From: CAZSTA01 sp964609495 [NCBI: uncultured bacterium]
GTDB taxonomy: Bacteria > CAZSTA01
Length of the DNA stretch: 8,633 bases
Direction of reading: 5' to 3'
NCBI GenBank assembly: GCA_964609495.1
Contig: CAZSTA010000164.1
Location: 1-8,633 of the forward strand
Part shown: positions 1 through 5,742 of the stretch, piece by piece
Layout of the letters: every line of letters starts with the position of its first letter
Numbering within the stretch: the stretch's first letter is position 1
Position numbers and translations under genes: made by a program
Notes under the pieces: generated by a model
What the model saw: the letters and a program-made list of their open reading frames with translations, nothing else
What the model was told of the DNA's origin: nothing
The model's database searches: none

Positions 1-8
1 ATTAAGTT

Positions 9-1034
9 ATGAGATCATACTGGTTATGGGCATATAGATTGCTAATAGTAGTGCTACTTCTCTTCAGCTTCACATTTATACTTCCCGATTCAACCTCGGC
101 TGATGGAGCATTCTTCTCTGGATATTACCAGGACGTAATTGAACCAGCTCAGAAAGCTGTGATCGTATATGATGACAACATAGAGAAGCTGATCATTCAA
201 GTGAAATTCGAGGGCAAAGTTACGGATTTCGCTTGGGTGGTCCCAGTTCCCAACTATCCGGGTGTCGAAGAGGCAGAAAAGGTTTTATTCGCGGAATTAT
301 CGAATCTAACTAGCCCTCCGACAAATTACGGAGATATACACTACGGATGTGGATGCATAGCTGAAGGAGACAGACTCGCCCCTAAAGAAGGAGGAGTTGA
401 CATCTGGGAGGAGAAACGAGTCGGAAACTACTCGGTAACTATCCTGAGCGCAGATGACTCTCAAGCCTTGATAAACTGGCTTGGGGATAATGGTTATGTT
501 TTTCCCGATACCGCGCAAAGCATTGTGGAATACTACGTTAAAAATAACTGGTTCTTCGTGGCGATGAAAATAGATGCTTCAACCATCGAGGTAGATGAAA
601 CAGGTCGCATATATGGAGCAATCGAGCCAGTTCGCTTAAGCTTCACCTCGGATACCATAATTTACCCTATGAAGCTCTCCTCTTTAAGCGCTGCCGAGAC
701 TCAAAATGAGATATTGCTTTATATCTTCGCCGATTATCGCGTCTATCTATCCGAAGCTCATCTCGAATATGCGCAGTGGGTAGAGGGGGAAGAACTAGGA
801 GGAGAATATCCCGCCTTAGCGAAGATAGTTGATCGCAAAATGTTTCTATCTAAGCTGAGAATTTTTCTCTCCGCTGAGGAAATGAATTACGATCTTCTAT
901 TATACTCAGCATCGAATAACAAAGAATATCTTCAATCAGCCGCACTATCTCCTAGTCCTATCAATCAATTTCTCCTCATCATTGGCGTTGCCTTAGCACT
1001 TATCTACGGAAGGAGGATAAAAGGAAGAAAGTAA
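9..1034 (+). CDS. DUF2330 family exported, membrane-anchored protein
   Basis: Resembles the DUF2330 family: after a signal peptide comes the typical ADGAFF start of the mature chain, then the QKAVIVYDD and FAWVVPVPNYP blocks (residues 48-82). The biochemical role of the family is not known. Residues 1-31 form a signal peptide with a long hydrophobic core and likely cleavage at TSA|DGAFF. A second hydrophobic segment at about 318-333 is followed by GRRIKGRK, a basic stop-transfer tail, so the domain should sit outside the membrane, anchored by its C-terminus. A Cys pair (C114 and C116, in GCGC) is the only notable redox or metal candidate. The start is the first ATG after an in-frame TAA at bases 3-5, so the gene is complete, although its ribosome site and promoter lie at or beyond the window edge. 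It converges on the GerW operon. Family assignment is from recognition of motifs; function is unknown. Confidence 0.85.
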   Translation: MRSYWLWAYRLLIVVLLLFSFTFILPDSTSADGAFFSGYYQDVIEPAQKAVIVYDDNIEKLIIQVKFEGKVTDFAWVVPVPNYPGVEEAEKVLFAELSNLTSPPTNYGDIHYGCGCIAEGDRLAPKEGGVDIWEEKRVGNYSVTILSADDSQALINWLGDNGYVFPDTAQSIVEYYVKNNWFFVAMKIDASTIEVDETGRIYGAIEPVRLSFTSDTIIYPMKLSSLSAAETQNEILLYIFADYRVYLSEAHLEYAQWVEGEELGGEYPALAKIVDRKMFLSKLRIFLSAEEMNYDLLLYSASNNKEYLQSAALSPSPINQFLLIIGVALALIYGRRIKGRK

Positions 1035-1062
1035 CTCCCCTCAAAGCTCATATTAAGAAATA

Positions 1063-1086
1063 AGCGGTCGAGATTCTTCGACCGCT
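1063..1086. terminator. Hairpin terminator between convergent genes
   Basis: AGCGGTCGA and its exact reverse complement TCGACCGCT form a 9-bp perfect stem around a 6-base loop (GATTCT). It lies between the end of the DUF2330 gene and the end of the GerW gene, which run toward each other. Read on the minus strand, the stem is followed by a T-rich stretch (TATTTCTTAATAT), as expected for an intrinsic terminator of the GerW operon. On the plus strand the following bases are not T-rich, so termination of the DUF2330 transcript there would be weaker. Confidence 0.7.
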
Positions 1087-1115
1087 ATGCTCCGATCTTC
1101 TATAAGTAATCTATA

Positions 1116-1556
1116 TTAATATTCTTCCTCAATCATGCCCGGTCCTTGCATCATCATACCTTGCATCAAAAAAGGAGCTAATCCCTGTATGATATCGCTC
1201 AGAGGAGCAAGGGGACCTGGCTGAACGGGAAGTATTTTAGCTTCCCCCTCAGATATGACGAGAAAAGCGATAGGGGTTATCATACCGCCGCCACCGCCGC
1301 CTCCACCTTCCTCTCCTCCTATCTCACTGCCACCAGCTCCAAAACCAAAGCCAAAGCCGATGCTAGCTACTGGAATAATGGTCATTCCATCAGCTTCAAT
1401 AGGAGTCCCGAAAGCGGTATCCACCTTAAGAGTATCCTTTATCTGGCTTGTAATTGCCTCAAGCATTTTGCTGCTTATCCCCTCTTCCGCGTAAGCGACG
1501 CTTGTGAGCAAAGCGAGAACCCCGATTAACGTCGAGATCAATAAAGCTCTTTTCAC
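1116..1556 (-). CDS. Secreted GerW/YtfJ-family protein
   Basis: A GerW (sporulation protein YtfJ) family protein of 146 residues. GerW is known from Bacillus spore germination, but the family is common in non-sporulating organisms where its role is unclear. The family core is visible: FGTPIEADGMTIIPVASIGFG (residues 49-69), a glycine-rich loop (70-91, ending in eight glycines) and the closing strand FLVISEGEAKILPV (98-111). Unlike cytoplasmic YtfJ, it begins with a signal peptide (MKRALLISTLIGVLALL, likely cleavage after AYA at residue 23). The tail is methionine-rich and acidic. The start is GTG, eight bases after a strong AAGGAGG that contains the TAA stop of the upstream gene, so the two genes are probably translationally coupled. 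The upstream gene encodes a related GerW-like domain with TPRs. The family call is firm; the extracytoplasmic role is an inference. Confidence 0.88.
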   Translation of the reverse strand: MKRALLISTLIGVLALLTSVAYAEEGISSKMLEAITSQIKDTLKVDTAFGTPIEADGMTIIPVASIGFGFGFGAGGSEIGGEEGGGGGGGGMITPIAFLVISEGEAKILPVQPGPLAPLSDIIQGLAPFLMQGMMMQGPGMIEEEY

Positions 1557-1569
1557 CGAATATCCCTCC

Positions 1570-2472
1570 TTAATACAATAGTTTTTCTAATTCTTCTTGA
1601 GCTTTCTCGTTCATTGGATCCAATTCTAACACTTTTTCAAATTCAACTATTGCCTCTACCTCATCCCCTTTCTTCTCATAAGCTATCCCTAACCAGTAAT
1701 GAGCTTCAACATTATCCGGCTCCATTTTCAGGACAGATGAGAGATCCTCTATAGCTCCTCTTGTATCCCCTACAACTGGAGGAAAGGTGAGGCGCATTTT
1801 ACCTCTCTCCAACAGAGCCCTAGTATTCTTAGGATTCAGTCCGATAGCTATCTCTAATTCTCTAGCTGATCCCATCCCATAAGATAGCTTAGAACTCATA
1901 TCGGAAACCCCTTTTGATAATTCCAAGAAAGCTATTGCTAACCAGGTATGAGCATCTGAACTGAGGGGATCTAATCTGATGGCTATCTTGAACCCCTTTA
2001 TAGCCTCCTCTAAATCGTCTCTTCGGAGGAGAATCCTACTTAGTCGTATGGCTAGATCCACGACTCTTGGAGCTACATCCTCCCCTATTCTCTTTATCTC
2101 CTCCCCTTCCTCCTTACCATAGGAGAGGAACTTTTCAATAGCTTTAGCCATAATCTCTTTTCTCTCCACGGGAAAGGACTTTATCCTTCCCTCGGATACG
2201 ATCATAAAGACTGGAGCTTCAGCTCTTACCCCTTGCTCAGATATCTCTTCGTCCGAAGCTAACCCAAATAAAACAATAGACACCGGAATGATGTCAACTC
2301 CTTGACTGTTGGTGATCCTGTAACCAATAGCTTCGTCGGGGGTAAGCGTCCTCTCCATAAGCTCATCCAGAAGTTTATGAACATCGGATTCATCCGTTGC
2401 TAGAACTGGCGAGATAGCTGAAATTAGAATAGCAACTGAAATTAGGGTTGAGAATAGAACTTTTATCTTCGT
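1570..2472 (-). CDS. Exported TPR protein with degenerate GerW domain, probable ACG start
   Basis: The first ATG (at 2358) gives 262 residues. The frame is open further upstream, and codons 2472-2359 encode a clear signal peptide (KIKVLFSTLISV..., likely cleavage at PVLA|TDES) followed by DVHKLLDEL, which matches the N-terminal helix of the neighbouring GerW protein. I therefore place the start at the ACG at 2472, nine bases after AAAGGGGG; an in-frame ATT at 2478 is an alternative. Read as 300 residues, 1-25 is the signal peptide. About 29-103 is a GerW-like domain with GVDIIPVSIVLFG and FMIVSEGRIKSFPVE, but the glycine-rich loop has been lost. About 138-288 carries roughly four TPR units, the last two clearest (AHYWLGIAYEKKGD, AIVEFEKVLELDP). 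It is first in an operon with the secreted GerW gene. TPRs suggest protein-protein contacts outside the cytoplasmic membrane. The ACG could also be a start-codon mutation or a sequencing error. Confidence 0.8.
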   Translation of the reverse strand, partial: TKIKVLFSTLISVAILISAISPVLATDESDVHKLLDELMERTLTPDEAIGYRITNSQGVDIIPVSIVLFGLASDEEISEQGVRAEAPVFMIVSEGRIKSFPVERKEIMAKAIEKFLSYGKEEGEEIKRIGEDVAPRVVDLAIRLSRILLRRDDLEEAIKGFKIAIRLDPLSSDAHTWLAIAFLELSKGVSDMSSKLSYGMGSARELEIAIGLNPKNTRALLERGKMRLTFPPVVGDTRGAIEDLSSVLKMEPDNVEAHYWLGIAYEKKGDEVEAIVEFEKVLELDPMNEKAQEELEKLLY

Positions 2473-2478
2473 TTTAAT

Positions 2479-2488
2479 ATCCCCCCTT
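2479..2488 (-). promoter_or_regulatory. Ribosome-binding site that argues for an upstream start
   Basis: On the minus strand a strong purine run (AAAGGGGGGAT) precedes the hidden signal-peptide codons of the TPR protein. No ribosome site of similar strength lies in front of the ATG at 2358. The spacing from AAGGGGG to the ACG codon at 2472 is nine bases, close to the eight bases between AAGGAGG and GTG in the next gene of the operon. Confidence 0.6.
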
Positions 2489-2544
2489 TCCCAATAAAAT
2501 TTTTGAGATATCCGTCATATCCTCTTAAAATCATAAAATTTTAC

Positions 2545-2573
2545 TTGATAAGTCCCCAAAAGTTCAGTATAAT
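2545..2573 (+). promoter_or_regulatory. Sigma70-like promoter for the oxidoreductase gene
   Basis: TTGATA (2545-2550), a 17-base spacer and TATAAT (2568-2573) fit the sigma70 consensus well. Transcription would start near 2580, giving a leader of about 105 bases before the Gfo/Idh/MocA gene. The spacer region is very AT-rich, so chance matches are possible, but the pair with ideal spacing is good. Confidence 0.55.
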
Positions 2574-2596
2574 AATAAAAACTTATGTTTAATTAG

Positions 2597-2625
2597 ATTA
2601 TACTATAATTATAGTTAGAAATCAA
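2597..2625 (-). promoter_or_regulatory. Sigma70-like promoter for the GerW/TPR operon
   Basis: Read on the minus strand: TTGATT (2625-2620), a 17-base spacer (2619-2603) and a perfect TATAAT (2602-2597). It would drive the leftward TPR/GerW operon with a leader of about 118 bases. It faces the rightward promoter at 2545-2573, so the two transcripts would overlap at their 5' ends. Confidence 0.5.
2602..2615. promoter_or_regulatory. 14-bp palindrome inside promoter, possible operator
   Basis: ACTATAATTATAGT is a perfect 14-bp palindrome lying almost entirely in the spacer between the -35 and -10 boxes of the leftward promoter and just past the start point of the rightward one. A dimeric repressor bound here could affect both. 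It is composed mostly of A and T in an AT-rich region, so it could be accidental; no regulator gene is in the window. Confidence 0.3.
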
Positions 2626-2684
2626 GAAAAATTAAGCATAATTTTGCTAAAAAGCGAGGAATTTTGGAAAGGAGCTCAGATATA

Positions 2685-3707
2685 GTGAAGAATTGGGATA
2701 TGAATAAAATAAATCTTGCTATCATTGGTTGTGGAGCAATAGCTGATGTTCACGCTGAGAATGTATTGTCTATGTCGGATAGAGTAAATCTTTCCGCAGT
2801 AGTGGATATCGATGAGGAAGTAGCACAAAGAAAAGCTCTCCTCTGGCGAGTAAAGGACTACTATACCGACTATCGAGAAGTTCTCAAAAGAGATGATATT
2901 ACCGCGGTTGATATATGTCTTCCTCATTATCTTCATAAGCCAGTGACCATTGAGTCAGCCGAGGCTGGGAAACATATCCTCTGTGAGAAGCCGATAGCCA
3001 ACACTCTTGAGGAAGCAGAGGCTATGATCGAAGCCGCTCGTGAATCTGGAGTGAAGTTGATGATCGCTGAAGTGGTATGTTACAATCCCTTATATCATCA
3101 GATCAAAGAATTAATCGAGCGAGGATATGTAGGGGAGATATTTATGATTAGGATGACGAGAGAACATGAGATGCACCAATACTTGAGAGAGCGACCTTGG
3201 TTCTTGGATAAGAGGAAAGCTGGAGGAGGTATTATGATGGCTGGTGGAGTGCATGATATTGAGGTTATGCGAATGCTTGCGGGAGAGATAACGAGTGTCT
3301 ATTCTCGCCAAGCTAGAAAATCGCTCAAAGAGATGGAAGGAGATGACACTTCAGCCGCTATCTTCGAATTTGAGAATGGAGCTATCGGCACTTTAATTGA
3401 GAGCTTTTCGATCAAATGTCCGAAGACCGCTTTTAGATTATGGGTTCATGGCGATCTAGGGACGATAGCGATAATCAATCCAGGTGAGTTGACTTTATAT
3501 AGCGATAAGATAAAGGAGTTCAAGGGTGAGATCAAGCTCGAGGTTGAGAGGGAGCCAGATCCGTTCTATAGCGAGATCGAACATTTTCTAGATTGTGTTC
3601 AGTATGATAGAGAGCCAAAGACCAACGGTGAAGCAGTTTTAAAGACGCTCAAGGTTATTATATCAGCCTATAGATCTATGGAGACTGGAGAGAGGATAAT
3701 TGTATGA
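2685..3707 (+). CDS. Gfo/Idh/MocA family NAD(P)-dependent oxidoreductase
   Basis: A cytoplasmic dehydrogenase of the Gfo/Idh/MocA family, which typically oxidises or reduces hydroxyls of sugars, inositols and their derivatives. The N-terminal Rossmann fold shows the nucleotide loop IIGCGAIA (about residues 13-20) and the VVDID acidic end of strand 2. The conserved CEKP (100-103) supplies the family's lysine (K102). The C-terminal domain has GGGIMMAGGVHDIEVMR (about 180-196): the catalytic-type His is present at 190, but the position four before it, usually Asp, is Ala. Start choice: the frame opens at TTG 2664, but an AAAGGAG at 2668-2674 lies inside it and is spaced 10 bases from GTG 2685, which I prefer; ATG 2700 is also possible. 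It overlaps the next gene by ATGA, so they are probably translationally coupled. Substrate unknown. Confidence 0.9.
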   Translation: MKNWDMNKINLAIIGCGAIADVHAENVLSMSDRVNLSAVVDIDEEVAQRKALLWRVKDYYTDYREVLKRDDITAVDICLPHYLHKPVTIESAEAGKHILCEKPIANTLEEAEAMIEAARESGVKLMIAEVVCYNPLYHQIKELIERGYVGEIFMIRMTREHEMHQYLRERPWFLDKRKAGGGIMMAGGVHDIEVMRMLAGEITSVYSRQARKSLKEMEGDDTSAAIFEFENGAIGTLIESFSIKCPKTAFRLWVHGDLGTIAIINPGELTLYSDKIKEFKGEIKLEVEREPDPFYSEIEHFLDCVQYDREPKTNGEAVLKTLKVIISAYRSMETGERIIV

Positions 3708-4531
3708 TTAAGGATATCTCAAGGCAGAAGGAATTAATTCGGAAACTCAAGTCCCTTGCTTTGAAGGATCCTGATGTTGTAGGAGTAGCTGCTTATGGAT
3801 CATTCACCAGAGGAGAACAGGATTACTGGTCCGATATCGAATTTTCAATATTCGTTCGAGAGGAGAAGATAGAGGACTTCAAAGAGAATTGGAAGGATTG
3901 GATTGGGCAGATAGATAGATTACTCGTGGCTTTTATAGCGTATGGCGAACATCAATGGGTAGTATTCGAGAATCTAGTTCGAGGGGAGTTCACCTTCTTC
4001 AAGGAAGCGGAGATGGGCATATATGATGCCCTGCCTATATCTATAATCTCTGTAGAATCGACAGTTCTAGTTGATAAAACCGAGGGAAGGGAACTAACCA
4101 AGATCTGTGAAAAGCTCGTTAATAAGCCGATAAATATCGATCAAGAAAAGGAGTTTGAGAGGATAACCTCGGAGTTTTGGTATCATTCCCTTTATGGATT
4201 AGGGCTCTTCAAGAGGAGAGAACTTTGGCACGCTCGTCAAATAATCGATATGATGAGGGTCTGGCTCATCCAATTGCTCAGACTTCGATGTGAATACGTT
4301 GAGGAACACTGGTTCTTGCCTTGGCGTCATATCGAAAGGGAATTCGATAAAGATACTTTAGCTAGATTAAATGCTACAGCTTCGGAATATGGAGAGGAGG
4401 AGATAGGATCATCCTTTAAGAGGATAGTTTCTTTCTTCCAAGATATAGCTTCTCCGCTAGCGGAGAAGAGAGGATGGGAATATCCCGAGGAATTAGCAGA
4501 AAGAGCTAGCAAGATGATTGCGAAACTTTGA
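3704..4531 (+). CDS. Nucleotidyltransferase, lincosamide nucleotidyltransferase-like
   Basis: A 275-residue protein with a nucleotidyltransferase fold. AAYGSFTRGEQDYWSDIEFSIF (29-50) contains the hallmark GS (G32, S33) followed by the metal-binding pair D44 and E46. The GSFT-GE---SDIEF pattern and the total length are like those of Lnu(B)/Lnu(F)-type lincosamide nucleotidyltransferases, which adenylylate lincomycin and clindamycin. The C-terminal half is helical (LWHARQIIDMMRVWLIQLLRLR at about 172-193), as in that family. The gene starts inside the stop of the oxidoreductase gene (ATGA), which suggests joint action on one substrate. Whether it confers resistance or modifies an endogenous compound cannot be told; environmental relatives of Lnu enzymes often have unknown substrates. 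Confident of the fold, moderately confident of the subfamily. Confidence 0.8.
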   Translation: MIKDISRQKELIRKLKSLALKDPDVVGVAAYGSFTRGEQDYWSDIEFSIFVREEKIEDFKENWKDWIGQIDRLLVAFIAYGEHQWVVFENLVRGEFTFFKEAEMGIYDALPISIISVESTVLVDKTEGRELTKICEKLVNKPINIDQEKEFERITSEFWYHSLYGLGLFKRRELWHARQIIDMMRVWLIQLLRLRCEYVEEHWFLPWRHIEREFDKDTLARLNATASEYGEEEIGSSFKRIVSFFQDIASPLAEKRGWEYPEELAERASKMIAKL

Positions 4532-4536
4532 TAGTG

Positions 4537-4563
4537 TTGACTTCTCAAATCCAATACTATAAT
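4537..4563 (+). promoter_or_regulatory. Sigma70-like promoter for the acetyltransferase pair
   Basis: TTGACT (4537-4542) and a perfect TATAAT (4558-4563) are separated by a rather short 15-base spacer. They lie directly behind the stop of the nucleotidyltransferase gene and about 40 bases before the first acetyltransferase start, in the only sizeable gap between the four enzyme genes. This would allow the acetyltransferases to be expressed separately from the upstream pair. Confidence 0.45.
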
Positions 4564-4604
4564 TTGTATGAACCAATGGTAATAGCTGAGGGGTGAGAAG
4601 GGAT

Positions 4605-5147
4605 ATGATCAAGGGGGAGAAGATCGTCTTACGTGCTTTTGAAAGAGAGGACCTTCCCAACTGTGTCCGCTGGTTTAACGATCCTGAAGTGGTTATATAC
4701 TATGGTCGTTTTCGACCCCTATCAATGGCAGAAGAAGAGGAGTGGTATGAGGAGCAGTTAAAGGATAATAACCAGTTCATTTTTGCTATCGAGTTCGAGG
4801 GGAAACATATAGGAAACTGTGGCTTTTTCGATATCGATAGACCAAATCGTCAGGCTGAGCTTATTATCCTCATAGGAGAGAAGGATTATTGGGATAAAGG
4901 ACTGGGAACTGATGCGGTAAATACGTTAGTGCGCTATGGCTTTGAACAGATGAACTTCCATCGTGTCTATCTTAAAATATTTGAGCCAAACGGGAGAGCT
5001 ATCCGTTGTTATGAGAAATGCGGATTTGTTCACGAGGGGTTGGAGAGGGAATCTCAATTTCGCCATGGTCGTTATATGGATCTTGTGGTGATGAGCATCC
5101 TCGAACAAGAATTTAAAGCTGGACTACAAAGGGAAGGGGAGGGATAG
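4605..5147 (+). CDS. GNAT family N-acetyltransferase (RimJ/RimL type), copy 1
   Basis: A cytoplasmic acetyl-CoA-dependent acetyltransferase of 180 residues. The N-terminal IVLRAFEREDLP (7-18) and the acetyl-CoA-binding stretch YWDKGLGTDAV (95-105) are typical of the RimJ/RimL branch, as is the closing RAIRCYEKCGFVHEG (131-145). Members acetylate protein N-termini, polyamines, sugar amines or antibiotics, so the substrate is open. An in-frame GTG lies four codons upstream (4593), but ATG 4605 aligns exactly with the start of the neighbouring paralogue and has AGGGGTGA plus GAAGGG upstream. It is followed without any gap by a second GNAT gene with about 55% identical protein sequence, a clear tandem duplication. 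Confidence 0.9.
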   Translation: MIKGEKIVLRAFEREDLPNCVRWFNDPEVVIYYGRFRPLSMAEEEEWYEEQLKDNNQFIFAIEFEGKHIGNCGFFDIDRPNRQAELIILIGEKDYWDKGLGTDAVNTLVRYGFEQMNFHRVYLKIFEPNGRAIRCYEKCGFVHEGLERESQFRHGRYMDLVVMSILEQEFKAGLQREGEG

Positions 5148-5699
5148 ATGATAGACGGAGAGAGAGTTCATCTGCGTGCTATTGAGAAGGATGATATCCC
5201 TCGATATTTTAAGTGGATAAACGATCTGGAGGTAATCGATTGCTTGGAATACTACCGTCCTCGACCTATGACTGAGATTGAGCTTTGGTTTAATGAGCAA
5301 TTGAACAAAGATTCCACTCAAGCATTCGCTATAGAATTAAATGGGAAGCATATCGGTTTTTGTCAACTTGAATATATCAGGTGGCACAGTCGTCAAGCGG
5401 AGCTTTTCATCCTGATCGGAGCGAAGAAATATTGGAATAAAGGATTAGGAACCGACGCCGTCAAAGCTCTTCTAAATTATAGCTTCAGGGAACTTAATCT
5501 TCACCGTATCTATATGAGAATTATTGCCTCTAATAAGAGAGCTATTCGCTGTTGTGAGAAATGTGGATTTGTTAAGGAAGGGGTGGAAAGAGAGACAAGA
5601 TTTCGCCATGGGCGATATATAGATGTCATCAGGCTGAGCATCCTCGAGCAGGAATTCTATTCCCTTAATGAAGATAGTGAGTCTCAATATGAGATTTAA
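5148..5699 (+). CDS. GNAT family N-acetyltransferase (RimJ/RimL type), copy 2
   Basis: Tandem paralogue of the preceding acetyltransferase, 183 residues. Hand alignment without gaps gives 94 identities over the first 170 residues, concentrated in the acetyl-CoA site (KYWNKGLGTDAV, 94-105) and the C-terminal RAIRC-EKCGFV and FRHGRY-D blocks. Divergence is greatest at residues 19-36 and 71-80, the N-terminal half that in GNATs helps form the acceptor pocket, so the two copies may differ in substrate or form a heterodimer. The ATG follows directly on the TAG stop of copy 1, with GGGGAGGG four bases upstream inside copy 1, so translation is probably coupled. Substrate unknown. Confidence 0.9.
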   Translation: MIDGERVHLRAIEKDDIPRYFKWINDLEVIDCLEYYRPRPMTEIELWFNEQLNKDSTQAFAIELNGKHIGFCQLEYIRWHSRQAELFILIGAKKYWNKGLGTDAVKALLNYSFRELNLHRIYMRIIASNKRAIRCCEKCGFVKEGVERETRFRHGRYIDVIRLSILEQEFYSLNEDSESQYEI

Positions 5700-5742
5700 T
5701 AAGTAGCTCAAGTGGCTCATAAAAATAAAAAGGTGAGCTGTC

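Noticed and set aside
1255-1494. Plus-strand open frame with a proline-rich run, opposite the GerW gene
   Set aside because: It is the antisense shadow of the glycine-codon run in GerW; it has no ribosome site and no plausible domain.
2664-2684. TTG at 2664 as the start of the oxidoreductase
   Set aside because: The Shine-Dalgarno AAAGGAG lies downstream of this codon and fits the GTG at 2685 instead.
5680-5696. Small hairpin TCTCA-ATA-TGAGA followed by TTTAATA at the end of the second acetyltransferase
   Set aside because: The stem is only five Watson-Crick pairs and lies within the coding sequence; too weak to call a terminator.
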